The translations under genes and the position numbers were made by a program. Under the pieces are notes generated by a model. The model worked only from the letters and a program-made list of their open reading frames with translations, did not search any database and was not told where the DNA came from. 64,000 nt of DNA from Arthrobacter sp. Bz4 (GTDB taxonomy: Bacteria > Actinomycetota > Actinomycetes > Actinomycetales > Micrococcaceae). Positions 1 through 8,494 of this stretch are shown here, in pieces. Positions within the stretch are counted from its first letter, which is position 1. Each line of letters starts with the position of its first letter. Where the stretch lies: positions 124,001-188,000 of the forward strand of contig NZ_QDAE01000003.1 of the NCBI RefSeq assembly GCF_003075455.1, read 5' to 3'.

Positions 1-334
1 GACCCCAAGATGATGTATTACAAGTATGTCATTCATCGGCTGGTTCGTCCACAGACAATCCACAAGTGAACCCCTGGGAAATGTGCGGAAACCGGCCAAT
101 CCCAGAGCGTCGTCCACACCCCTGTGGAGTACTTGCACACAGGCAAAATACTTCTGTGTCGTGAGTTGTCGGCGTGTCGCGGTTGCCCAGGTACTACGAC
201 GCCGCACCCGCCACTGCTGTGCAAAGGGTCTAGCTGCGCAAAGGGGATAGTTGCGCAAGGGTTCCAGCCACGTAGAGTTTCCAGCCGCGTGAAGTTGACA
301 GCCGCGCAACAGTGTCGGCAGCCGAACAGAAAAC
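1..334. other. Intergenic region without a supported gene
   Basis: No convincing coding region lies here; the short open frames lack family resemblance and overlap each other on both strands. The left half holds a 6-bp hairpin with a CCCC loop (TCCACA/TGTGGA, 114-129) and several TCCACA-containing words. The right half (216-317) is a degenerate tandem array listed separately. The region lies downstream of the lipid-modification operon, whose last stop codon is at 335. Confidence 0.6.
216..317. repeat. Degenerate 17-bp tandem repeat, six in-phase copies
   Basis: Six consecutive 17-nt units begin at 216, 233, 250, 267, 284 and 301, with no gaps. Units start GCTGTGC, GCTGCGC, GTTGCGC, GCCACGT, GCCGCGT and GCCGCGC and continue as A-rich AAAGGG/AGAGTT/GAAGTT-like tails. 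Because 17 is not a multiple of three, the array is not a protein repeat. It ends 17 nt from the stop codon of the methyltransferase gene at 335. Confidence 0.7.
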
Positions 335-1609
335 CTAGCCGAGAGGCTTCTGGGACAGGATCTGATCCACTCCCATCCGCCCATCACGGAAGGTCATCAT
401 CGCGCCCACGAGATAGACCCGCCAGACCCGGGCCACTTCCTCGCCCATCATCTCAACGGCCTGATCCCAGTTGGCGTCAAACCGGTCATGCCAGGCGTCA
501 ATGGTCCTGACATAGTGTTCCCGCATGGCCTCGACCCCGAGGATCTCGAATCCGGCGTTCTCGATCAGGTTGACCGTGTCGCCGACAGCCCGCATATGCA
601 TATCGGGAGCAATGAAGGATTCGATGAACGGTCCACCACCCGGGTGTTTGCCGTGACGCGACATCTGCTGGATCAGTACCTTGCCGCCGGGCCGCACGTT
701 GCGGAACAGGGTGGAGGTGTAGGTGCCGTAGTTTTCTTCACCGACATGCTCGCCCATCTCCAACGATGCCACCGCGTCGTAGGGTCCGTCGCGAACATCG
801 CGGTAGTCCTGCAACCGGATCTCTACCCGGTCCTGCAGGCCACGTTCCTTGATGCGCTGATCGATAAAAGCCTTCTGTTCCCTGGAAATGGTCACACCGG
901 TGACTTTGGCACCGAAGTGCTCGGCGGCGAAGAGACTCAGCGAACCCCATCCGCAGCCGACATCGAGGAAACGCTGCCCGGGCATGGTATCCAGTCCGAT
1001 CTTGCGGCAAACCTGGTCCAGCTTGTCCCGTTGGGCGTCCTCCAGCGTGTAATCCTGATCATCGGAGCGCCAATAGCCGCAGGAGTAGGCCATGTGATCA
1101 TCAAGGATCAGTTCGTAGAAGGCATTCGACAGGTCGTAATGGTGGCTGATTGCCTCGCGATCACGGAGCAGGCTATGCAGACGGCCCTTGATCTTCGCCT
1201 GCGACGCCGGTGCCGGGAGCGGCGGTCCGAAGACCCCCAGCTCGCGGGCCAGCTTGGTCAACTGCAACACCAGCGCGGGAGTGAGCTTCGGCATCGACAG
1301 ATCACGCGACGCCACCACCTTCCACAGATGGGTCAGCGCTGCTTCGAGGGAGCCTGGCACATCGATCTCTCCGGTCACATAGGCCTGGGCCGCACCCAAC
1401 TCCCCCGGGCTCCAGAGCAACCGCCGCAGCGCATTGGCGCTGTTGATCTGCACCTCTGGCTGGTCCTCCGGCCCGGCAGTACTGCCGTCCCAGGCCCGCA
1501 AATGGACGGGCAACTCGCCGCCGACAATGGGTTCGAGGATCCGCGCGAGCTTTCCGGCAATGTCCTTATCGATGCTGGCGGCCTGCAATGTGGCGTCTGG
1601 CTGAGTCAA
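335..1609 (-). CDS. Cyclopropane-fatty-acyl-phospholipid synthase family methyltransferase (second copy)
   Basis: SAM-dependent methyltransferase of the CFA synthase/mycolic acid cyclopropane synthase family (424 aa), expected to add a methylene or methyl group to the double bond of unsaturated acyl chains in membrane phospholipids. The family signature HHYDLSNAFYELILDD is followed by the SAM-binding loop FLDVGCGWGSLSLFAAEHFG and the later SLEMGEHVG. I chose the TTG at 1609 because AGGAG sits 7 nt before it; longer in-frame starts would overlap the upstream gene. It starts 17 nt after the stop of the first CFA-type gene and closes a four-gene operon. The two copies are clearly diverged, so they may act on different substrates or steps. 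The exact product (cyclopropane, 10-methyl or other) cannot be read from sequence. Confidence 0.9.
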   Translation of the reverse strand: MTQPDATLQAASIDKDIAGKLARILEPIVGGELPVHLRAWDGSTAGPEDQPEVQINSANALRRLLWSPGELGAAQAYVTGEIDVPGSLEAALTHLWKVVASRDLSMPKLTPALVLQLTKLARELGVFGPPLPAPASQAKIKGRLHSLLRDREAISHHYDLSNAFYELILDDHMAYSCGYWRSDDQDYTLEDAQRDKLDQVCRKIGLDTMPGQRFLDVGCGWGSLSLFAAEHFGAKVTGVTISREQKAFIDQRIKERGLQDRVEIRLQDYRDVRDGPYDAVASLEMGEHVGEENYGTYTSTLFRNVRPGGKVLIQQMSRHGKHPGGGPFIESFIAPDMHMRAVGDTVNLIENAGFEILGVEAMREHYVRTIDAWHDRFDANWDQAVEMMGEEVARVWRVYLVGAMMTFRDGRMGVDQILSQKPLG

Positions 1610-1626
1610 GGGAATGCTCCTGATGG

Positions 1627-2904
1627 TTATGGCCGGCGGTCGAAGATGAGCTGTTGCACATCGAGGTAACCGGACTGAAAACCGGCCCTCGAATAGCACA
1701 GGTAGAACTGCCACATCCGCTGGAAGACCTGGTCAAAGCCCAGCTCCGAGACGTCATCGGTGTGGGCAAGGAACCGCTCTTCCCACAGCCGAAGGGTCTG
1801 CGCGTAGTGGTCGCCCATGGAGAGCCGCTCCCGTACCCGAAGGCTGGTGTAGCGGTCGGTGATGTCCTCGATCGCCCGCACCGATGGGATGAAGCCTCCG
1901 GGGAAGATGTACTTGTGGATCCAGGTGTAGGACCGGCGGGTCACCATCATCCGCTCGTGCGGCATGGTGATCGCCTGAATAGCCACCCGGCCGTCCGGGG
2001 CCAGCAGCCGGTCAATGGTCTGGAAGTACACGCCCCAGTACTCGTAGCCCACAGCCTCGATCATTTCTACCGACACGATCGCATCGAACTGGCCTTCGAC
2101 GGCGCGGTAATCCTTCAGCTCCACGGTCACCTGATCGGAGAGGCCGGCGTCGGCAATGCGACGTTCGGCCAGTTCCTTCTGCTCACTCGACAGGGTTACC
2201 GAGACTACGGTGGCGCCGCGGCGTGCCGCACGGATGGCCAGCTCACCCCAGCCGGTGCCGATTTCCAACACGCGGGTGCCTTCCCTGACGTCGGCCTGGT
2301 CCAGCAGGCGGTCGACCTTGCGTTGCTGGGCTTCAGGAAGGTCATCCCACCGGGCGTCCAGCAGCTGCGGACCGTTGGCGTCAAACAGTGCACTGGAATA
2401 GGACATGGTGTCGTCCAGGAACAACTTGAACAGGTCATTGGACAGGTCATAGTGCCGGGAAATGTTTGACCGGGTGTTGACCTTGGTGTTGCGCTCCTTG
2501 CGGGGCGGCTTCGGCAGGTACAGTCCGCGGAGCTTCTGCAGCGGCACCGGGACCAGGTGCGCCGCCTGCGCGGCGAACACCTGCATCACCTCGGTGAGAT
2601 CCGACGCCGTCCAGTCCTGCGCCATGTAGGCCTCACCCAGACCGATCAGACCGTTGTCGCCCAGGCGGGCAAAAAAGTCGGCGGGCCGGTGGATGCGCAT
2701 CTCGGGACGTGGACCGCCGCCTGGAGCGCCGAGCACCGTACCGTCGTCGTACACCACCCTCAGTTGCAGGCGGTTCACTGCGGCAGCGAAGATTTTCTCG
2801 GCGAGGGCTGCAGCAACCTTGTTCCTCGGACCCGATGGAACGTTGGCGATACCGGGCCAATACTCCGGGTCAGCGTTAGCCTCGGAACGAACAAGGGTAC
2901 TCAT
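1627..2904 (-). CDS. Cyclopropane-fatty-acyl-phospholipid synthase family methyltransferase (first copy)
   Basis: CFA synthase-type SAM methyltransferase of 425 aa, close to the family's usual 380-430. The N-terminal part carries a SCP2-like lipid-binding region (a PEMRIHRPADFFARLGDNGL stretch). The catalytic core shows SRHYDLSNDLFKLFLDD, the SAM loop VLEIGTGWGELAIRAARRG and VSVEMIEAVG. Its ATG overlaps the stop of the DUF1365 gene by 4 bp (ATGA), so translation is probably coupled. From memory, M. tuberculosis has the same trio (ufaA1/Rv0447c, DUF1365 Rv0448c, flavoprotein Rv0449c), where the methyltransferase is linked to 10-methyl fatty acids. Function by analogy is therefore modification of oleate-type chains in phospholipids. 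Confidence 0.92.
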   Translation of the reverse strand: MSTLVRSEANADPEYWPGIANVPSGPRNKVAAALAEKIFAAAVNRLQLRVVYDDGTVLGAPGGGPRPEMRIHRPADFFARLGDNGLIGLGEAYMAQDWTASDLTEVMQVFAAQAAHLVPVPLQKLRGLYLPKPPRKERNTKVNTRSNISRHYDLSNDLFKLFLDDTMSYSSALFDANGPQLLDARWDDLPEAQQRKVDRLLDQADVREGTRVLEIGTGWGELAIRAARRGATVVSVTLSSEQKELAERRIADAGLSDQVTVELKDYRAVEGQFDAIVSVEMIEAVGYEYWGVYFQTIDRLLAPDGRVAIQAITMPHERMMVTRRSYTWIHKYIFPGGFIPSVRAIEDITDRYTSLRVRERLSMGDHYAQTLRLWEERFLAHTDDVSELGFDQVFQRMWQFYLCYSRAGFQSGYLDVQQLIFDRRP

Positions 2905-3626
2905 CGAACTGCCTCCTGTGATTCATGGTGTGGTCGGGTGCGCACCGGCAAACGACGCATCCAGAGTTTAACTCCCTGCCACCGGATCTGCGCAGCTGCG
3001 CGCAGGGGTGCAACAGGGATGGCCGTGATCATCCGAACAACATTTCGGGTGGTGGCCGGCAACCGGTGCCCTGCCATTGTGGCGATGAAAGGGGCCTGGC
3101 CGTCCCTGTGCAGGGTGATTGCAACCTTGAGACGTTCCGCCGGCTCCGGAACCCGCATTTCATAATTTCCTGAAACGTCGTTAAACGGCGACACATAGAA
3201 CGCTTTCCCGGTTGTTGCCCGGCCGGACTCATCGGGGTTCAGCAGGTAGCAGTGACGCTCCCCATAGGTGTTGTGCACCTCGGCGATGACCGCGGCCAGC
3301 GACCCGTCGGTGCGATGGCACCAGAACAGGCTCAACGGGTTGAAAACGTGACCGAGCACCCGTCCGCTGGCCAGCATGGTCACCCGGCCGCCGTCGTCGT
3401 CGATACCCTGGGTCGCCAGGTAGGTCGCCACGTTGGACCGGATGGACTGCTCCGGGTCCCCCAGATGGTCGGCTGCCGAGAATACTGCGAATGGCCTGAG
3501 CACGCGCGGGAGCACCGGCAGATCAGCCAGATCCACGAACCAGCTGTAGCTGCGGTACGTGAACTCGTTCTGTAACGGCGTCCGGCGGATGTGTCGGATC
3601 GTCGTCGGGTACAGGGCGGCGGTCAT
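2901..3626 (-). CDS. DUF1365 domain-containing protein
   Basis: Protein of 241 aa covering a whole DUF1365 domain. Typical features are the N-terminal YPTTIRHIRRTPLQNEFTYR, the central LASGRVLGHVFNPLSLFWCH, AEVHNTYGERHCYLL, and KAFYVSPFNDVSGNYEMRV. The family has no settled biochemical role but almost always sits with CFA-type methyltransferases and an amine-oxidase-like flavoprotein, as here. Both ends overlap neighbours by 4 bp (ATGA), so the four genes are one translation-coupled unit. A role as lipid-handling or accessory partner of the methyltransferases is inference from context only. Confidence 0.88.
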   Translation of the reverse strand: MTAALYPTTIRHIRRTPLQNEFTYRSYSWFVDLADLPVLPRVLRPFAVFSAADHLGDPEQSIRSNVATYLATQGIDDDGGRVTMLASGRVLGHVFNPLSLFWCHRTDGSLAAVIAEVHNTYGERHCYLLNPDESGRATTGKAFYVSPFNDVSGNYEMRVPEPAERLKVAITLHRDGQAPFIATMAGHRLPATTRNVVRMITAIPVAPLRAAAQIRWQGVKLWMRRLPVRTRPHHESQEAVR

Positions 3627-5032
3627 GACGGAGCGTCCTCCAGCGCCGCGTCGAGTCGCTCGGCGTCCCAGGATCCCCCCAGGCGTTCTGCCGCGCGCAG
3701 CCCGGACAGGGCGCCATCCTCATGGAACCCCCAGCCGTGGTAGGCCCCGGCGAAGGCGATGCGGTCGTCGCTGAGCTCGGTCAACCGGCGCTGGGCGGCC
3801 AACGACGACGGCGTGTACTGGGGGTGTTCGTAGGTCATGGAACGCAGCACTGAGGCCGGGGCTATCTCGTCACCCTCACCTAGGCTGACCAGGAACCGGT
3901 GGTCGGTCCGGCCTTCGAGCCGCTGCAGCCGGGTGAGGTCGTACGTCACCAGCACACGGTCGGGGCTGGCGTCGCAGGACGGCAACCGATAGTTCCACGA
4001 CGACCGCGCGGCGTCGGTGCGCGGCAGCACCGATTCATCGGTGTGGAACAGGGTGTGATTGGTGGAGTAGGGCATGTCGCCAAGCACTTCGGCCGCCAGC
4101 GGATCGGGGTCCCCCAACATGGCGAGCGCCTGATGCGGGTGGGTGGCAATGACCACGGCATCGTAGGTTTCGGTGGCCTGGTGCGCAGCATCGCCTAGCA
4201 CCGTGACGACGACGCCGTCCCCCACCTTGCTCACATCGGTCACCGGCGAACCGAGCCGCACGTCCTCGATGTGTTCCAGCACCCGGGTCACGTATTCCCC
4301 CGACCCGCCAGTGACCGTGCGCCACTGGGGTGATCCTTTGATGGTGAGCATCCCGTGGTGGGACATGAAGGAGAACAGGTACCGCGCGGGGTAGGCGAGC
4401 GCCGTCGCCGGGTCGCAGGACCACACGGCCGAGACGACCGGGGTCATGAAGTGGGACGTGAAGTACTCGCTGAACTGTCCCTTGGCGAGAAACTCCCCGA
4501 GGGTCATGCCGTCGTCGACGGTTGGGCTGTCGGTGTGTCCCTCATACCCGCCGGTGTCCTTCAGCAGGGTGCGGGCGTCGCGCTGGAAGCGCAGTACTTC
4601 GAGCAGCATTTTGAGGTATTTCCCGCGGCGGAGCACTCCCTGCTGGGCGAACACCCCGCGGCGGCCCTTCGCTCCGGCGTATTCGAGGCCGCAGCCATCA
4701 CACCGCACCGACATGGTCATGTCTGAGTCCTGCGTGGGAACCCCCAGCTCCCCGAAGAGTCGCAGCAAGGTGGGATAGGTCCTGTCGTTGTGGACGATAA
4801 ACCCGGTGTCCACCCCCGAGGTGGTGCCATCGGACATCGGCATCTGGTGGGTGTGGGCGTGCCCGCCCGCACGGTGGTCGGCCTCGTACAGCGTGACCGA
4901 ATGGTGACGGCTCAGCACGTAGGCCGCGGTCAGCCCGGCGACACCACTGCCGACGACGGCGATCCTGCGCCGTGCGCGGAACCCGCTACGGTCGGCCCCG
5001 AGGGGGTCAGGGTCATGCTGATAGTCGGTCAT
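3623..5032 (-). CDS. FAD-dependent amine-oxidase-like oxidoreductase
   Basis: Flavoprotein of 469 aa with an N-terminal Rossmann dinucleotide-binding motif, IAVVGSGVAGLTAAYVLS at residues 24-41, followed by an acidic residue binding the FAD ribose (TLYEADHRAGGHAHT). A C-terminal motif, DDRIAFAGAYHGWGFHEDGA, matches the flavin-closing segment of the amine oxidase/NAD_binding_8 family. The ATG is preceded by GGAGGA at good spacing. It is the first gene of the operon and its homologues travel with DUF1365 and CFA synthase genes in actinobacteria and proteobacteria. The likely role is a redox step (desaturation or reduction) on the acyl chain before or after methyl transfer; this is inferred, and a true amine substrate is unlikely. 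Confidence 0.88.
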   Translation of the reverse strand: MTDYQHDPDPLGADRSGFRARRRIAVVGSGVAGLTAAYVLSRHHSVTLYEADHRAGGHAHTHQMPMSDGTTSGVDTGFIVHNDRTYPTLLRLFGELGVPTQDSDMTMSVRCDGCGLEYAGAKGRRGVFAQQGVLRRGKYLKMLLEVLRFQRDARTLLKDTGGYEGHTDSPTVDDGMTLGEFLAKGQFSEYFTSHFMTPVVSAVWSCDPATALAYPARYLFSFMSHHGMLTIKGSPQWRTVTGGSGEYVTRVLEHIEDVRLGSPVTDVSKVGDGVVVTVLGDAAHQATETYDAVVIATHPHQALAMLGDPDPLAAEVLGDMPYSTNHTLFHTDESVLPRTDAARSSWNYRLPSCDASPDRVLVTYDLTRLQRLEGRTDHRFLVSLGEGDEIAPASVLRSMTYEHPQYTPSSLAAQRRLTELSDDRIAFAGAYHGWGFHEDGALSGLRAAERLGGSWDAERLDAALEDAPS

Positions 5033-5230
5033 CTGCGCTCCTCCGCGTGGGTCGTGGGACTTCGCCGCCGGCCGGTTGGGCCGGTCAACTCGCCACTACA
5101 GGCCTCCTAGAAGGAAAACGCCTGTTGTAAATATAGTTTGGTAAGTGTTCGGAGACGGACGATTTCCGGATTGGTGCAATGGATCAGGCCAGACGGCAGG
5201 GATAAAGCGTCAGCTGACGAAAGGATTGCC
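5033..5230. promoter_or_regulatory. Divergent promoter region between lipid operon and LysR gene
   Basis: This 198-nt gap separates the divergent flavoprotein and LysR genes, the usual place for a LysR-type regulator to bind. An unusually A/T-rich patch (about 5124-5141, TTGTAAATATAGTTTGG) stands out from the GC-rich surroundings and holds TATA-like -10 candidates on both strands. I could not match convincing -35 boxes, so exact promoters are not assigned. Whether this LysR controls the lipid operon is inference from the divergent layout. Confidence 0.4.
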
Positions 5231-6154
5231 GTGGTTAACCCAGTGCATTTGCGCACTCTTCTGGAGGTCATTCGCCTCGGATCCTTTACTGCTGCTGCGT
5301 CCCGGTTGGGGTATACGGCGTCGGCCGTGTCGCAGCAAATGTCAGCCCTGGAGCGGGACACCGGTGCCACCCTGTTCGAACGGTCGGCGCGGAGCGCGAT
5401 ACCCACCGAGGCGGCGGTGGTCATGGCACGTCACGCCGCGAAGGTTCTCACCGATATTGACGCCCTGCTGGCGTCCACCGCGCGTGCCGAGGCGGAGTCC
5501 ACCCAGGAGCTTCGGTTGGGGATCTTTCCGAGCCTGGCGACCTATGCCCTGCCGCGGCTACTGGGAACCCCTGAGTGGCGACGCCTGGGGATCAGTCTGA
5601 AGGTGTACGTGGCCGAACCCGGCCAGACCATCCAGGGTTTGCGGGCCGGCGGCGAGCTCGATTTGGCGTTGGTGTTCCAGGTGGGCCAGGGTGGGCTGGC
5701 ATGGCCGTCATCGGTCAGCCGGCAGTGGATCGGGGACGACAATTTCCGGGTCGTGCTACCCGCGGCCTGGGGCATTCAGCCGGGGGCGGCGGTGAGCGCC
5801 GACCAGCTGTCCGACATGCCCTGGATCATGCACCACCCGGGAACCGCTGATGCCACGGTGATTGAGCGGCTCTTTGCCAGCTGCAACCTGCACCCCCGGG
5901 TGGTGGCGTATTGCGACGATTTCAATGCCAGCCTCGAGCTGGCAGCGGCCGGGCTCGGCGCCGCGCTGGTTCCTGAACTAGCGATGACGCACGGCCCGGC
6001 CGGTGTGGTGGCTCTTGATGTCCCGGAGATTCGTCTCGCGCGGAGCATTTTCGCGCTGCAGATCGGTGACAAGCAGACCACCAGGGTGAGGCTTTTCATG
6101 GACCAGCTGGCAGGCATCCTCAAGGCACAGAGCATCGAGCCGATCCGCCGCTAG
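5231..6154 (+). CDS. LysR family transcriptional regulator
   Basis: DNA-binding regulator of 307 aa, the typical LysR length. The N-terminal winged helix-turn-helix is clear: NPVHLRTLLEVIRLGSFTAA, then SRLGYTASAVSQQMSALERD and GATLFERSARS. The remainder is a periplasmic-binding-like effector domain. I chose the GTG at 5231, preceded by AAAGGA at 5 nt, since it places the HTH at the very N-terminus as in the family; an in-frame TTG at 5138 would add 31 unconserved residues. It is divergent from the lipid operon, and its 3' end overlaps that of metE by 4 bp. The inducer is unknown; control of either neighbouring unit is possible, since LysR proteins also govern methionine genes in other bacteria. 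Confidence 0.92.
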   Translation: MVNPVHLRTLLEVIRLGSFTAAASRLGYTASAVSQQMSALERDTGATLFERSARSAIPTEAAVVMARHAAKVLTDIDALLASTARAEAESTQELRLGIFPSLATYALPRLLGTPEWRRLGISLKVYVAEPGQTIQGLRAGGELDLALVFQVGQGGLAWPSSVSRQWIGDDNFRVVLPAAWGIQPGAAVSADQLSDMPWIMHHPGTADATVIERLFASCNLHPRVVAYCDDFNASLELAAAGLGAALVPELAMTHGPAGVVALDVPEIRLARSIFALQIGDKQTTRVRLFMDQLAGILKAQSIEPIRR

Positions 6155-8466
6155 AGCTGGGCCCGCACCCGGGCCGCAGCGTTGACCAGATTCCGCAGCG
6201 ACTCAATGGTCTCGGCGTATCCCCGGGTTTTCAGCCCACAGTCCGGGTTCACCCAGATCTGGCGGGCTGGCAGCTGCCGAACCGCCTTCTCGACGAGTGC
6301 TACCACCTCCTCCTCGTCGGGGATCCGGGGCGAATGAATGTCGTAGACACCCGGGCCCACTCCCCGGGCGAACTGCTGCTCCTGCAGGTCGTGGACCACT
6401 TCCATCCGTGAGCGGGCGGCCTCGATGGAGGTGACATCGGCATCCAGCCCATCGATTGCGTCGATGATGGCGCCGAACTCCGAATAGCAGAGGTGGGTGT
6501 GGATCTGCGTAGCCGGTGTTGCCCCCGCCGTCGCCAGCCGGAACGACGCCACCGACCAGGCAAGGTAGTCCGGCTGCAGCGCCTTCCTCAGTGGCAGCAG
6601 CTCCCGCAGCGCTGGTTCATCGACCTGGATGACACGGATACCGGCGCGCTCCAGGTCGCTTACCTCGTCCCTGAGGGCGAGTGCCACCTGGTTGGCGGTC
6701 TCCCGCAGCGGCTGGTCATCCCGCACAAACGACCACGCCAGGATGGTGACCGGTCCGGTGAGCATCCCTTTCACCGGCTTCTCAGTGAGTGACTGGGCGT
6801 ACTCCGCCCATCGCACGGTGATGGCCTCCGGACGGCTCACATCGCCCCAGAGGATGGACGGCCGGGTGCACCGTGAACCGTAGGACTGCACCCACCCGTT
6901 CACTGTGACATCGAACCCGTCCAGGTTTTCGGCGAAGTACTGCACCATGTCGTTCCGCTCCGGTTCGCCGTGGACGAGGACGTCGAACCCCAGGTCCTCC
7001 TGCAACGTGACCACCCGGGAAATTTCTTCCTTCATCAGGGTGGTGTACTGCTCGGCGGTGAGGTCGCCCCGGAGGAACCGGGCCCGGGCCGAGCGCACCT
7101 CGGCTGTCTGCGGAAACGATCCGATCGTGGTGGTCGGTAGCACCGGCAGTTGCAGGGCTGTTTCCTGCGCGGCCGTCCGCTCCTGATAGGCGACGCGGGT
7201 GAAGTCCGACGGCGTGAGCGACCCGAGGCGGTCCCTCACCTCGCTGCGGATCACGCCTTCGGCAGCAGCGCGAGAGGCACGCACAGCCGACGCTTCAGTT
7301 ATTGCCGCGTCAATGGATCCCGCCGGTGAGTTATCGACCAGCCGGGACAGGGTGACGACCTCCTCCACCTTCTGATCAGCGAAGGCCAGCCACGTCCGCA
7401 GCTCGCGATTCAGCTGCGGTTCGTCCTCGACACTGTGCGGCACATGCTGCAGCGACGTCGACGTGGCGACGCTCACTCGGGTTACCGTCGCAGTGAGGGT
7501 GGACAGTGTTGTGGCCGCTCGCGCCAGATCGGCCTTCCAGATGTTGTGGCCGTCCACCACTCCGGCGACCAGGGTGGTATCCCCCAGGGCGGCAAGGTCG
7601 GCTGCAGCGGGCAGCTCGCCTTTGACCAGGTCGAGGTGGAGCGCGTCGATCCCAGCACCCCCGAGGATGGGCAGTAGACCGCCCAGCGAGCCGTACTGGG
7701 TGGTGACGAGCACCGCGGGTCGTACCTTCGCAGCGGTGAGGAAACGGTAGGCCCGTTCGACGGCGCCAGCCACCTCGGAGGCGGGAACCGCCTGGTCTGC
7801 CACCAGGGCAGGCTCTTCCAGTTGCACCCACTGCGCGCCCGCTTCGGCCAGCTGTTCGAGCAACTGAATGTACAGCGGCAGTAGGTCATCTAGACGACTG
7901 AGCGGGTCGAACCCTGCCGGCGCTTCGTCGGCTGCCTTGCTCAGCAGCAGGAACGTGACCGGACCGATTATGGTCGGGCGGACGGTCAGACCCTGTTCGG
8001 CCGCCTCCGCGACGTTGCGGAGTATCCAGTTGTTGGCGAGCGTGAAGCGGGTGTCTGGCCCGATTTCGGGAACCAGGTAGTGGTAGTTGGTGTCGAACCA
8101 CTTGGTCATTTCCAGAGGCTGCCGGCCGGCGTCGCCACGCGCCAGGGTGAAGTAGGCGTCCAGGCCGAGCTGGCCGCCGTCGTCGTAGAGGTCCTGGAAC
8201 CGGTCGGGAACGGCGCCGAAGGTCGCGGCCGTGTCGAGCACCTGGTCGTAGAGGGAGAATGACGCCGGGATCGCCGACGTGGATTCCCCCAGGCCGAGGC
8301 CGGAGAGGTGCCTGTAACCGTTCAGCCGGAGGTGCCGCGTGGTGTCCTCCAACTGGGGGGCCGTACTCGTTCCCGCCCAGTAGGCTTCGACTGCCTTTTT
8401 GAGTTCGCGGCGGGGACCAATACGGGGGTAGCCGACGATGGTGGCTGCGGGGAATGCTTTGCTCAT
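6151..8466 (-). CDS. metE: 5-methyltetrahydropteroyltriglutamate--homocysteine methyltransferase (cobalamin-independent methionine synthase)
   Basis: Catalyses the last step of methionine synthesis, transferring the methyl group of 5-methyl-tetrahydropteroyl-triglutamate to homocysteine without cobalamin. At 771 aa it is full length. N-terminal GYPRIGPRRELKKAVEAYW and C-terminal PTTTIGSFPQTAEVR mark the two related barrels. The zinc ligands are visible in IHTHLCYSEFG (His, Cys), and in NPDCGLKTRG (Cys). The ATG at 8466 is preceded by GAAGGA; upstream in-frame starts would run into metF. It lies 28 nt downstream of metF on the same strand, so the methyl donor enzyme and its consumer are co-transcribed. 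No cobalamin riboswitch is seen before it. Confidence 0.97.
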   Translation of the reverse strand: MSKAFPAATIVGYPRIGPRRELKKAVEAYWAGTSTAPQLEDTTRHLRLNGYRHLSGLGLGESTSAIPASFSLYDQVLDTAATFGAVPDRFQDLYDDGGQLGLDAYFTLARGDAGRQPLEMTKWFDTNYHYLVPEIGPDTRFTLANNWILRNVAEAAEQGLTVRPTIIGPVTFLLLSKAADEAPAGFDPLSRLDDLLPLYIQLLEQLAEAGAQWVQLEEPALVADQAVPASEVAGAVERAYRFLTAAKVRPAVLVTTQYGSLGGLLPILGGAGIDALHLDLVKGELPAAADLAALGDTTLVAGVVDGHNIWKADLARAATTLSTLTATVTRVSVATSTSLQHVPHSVEDEPQLNRELRTWLAFADQKVEEVVTLSRLVDNSPAGSIDAAITEASAVRASRAAAEGVIRSEVRDRLGSLTPSDFTRVAYQERTAAQETALQLPVLPTTTIGSFPQTAEVRSARARFLRGDLTAEQYTTLMKEEISRVVTLQEDLGFDVLVHGEPERNDMVQYFAENLDGFDVTVNGWVQSYGSRCTRPSILWGDVSRPEAITVRWAEYAQSLTEKPVKGMLTGPVTILAWSFVRDDQPLRETANQVALALRDEVSDLERAGIRVIQVDEPALRELLPLRKALQPDYLAWSVASFRLATAGATPATQIHTHLCYSEFGAIIDAIDGLDADVTSIEAARSRMEVVHDLQEQQFARGVGPGVYDIHSPRIPDEEEVVALVEKAVRQLPARQIWVNPDCGLKTRGYAETIESLRNLVNAAARVRAQL

Positions 8467-8494
8467 GAGTTGGGTCCTTCGGGAGTGGGAGGGA

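Noticed and set aside
488-1669. Open frame of 393 codons on the plus strand
   Set aside because: It lies wholly opposite the CFA-type methyltransferase gene and has no recognisable family; long antisense frames are expected in GC-rich DNA.
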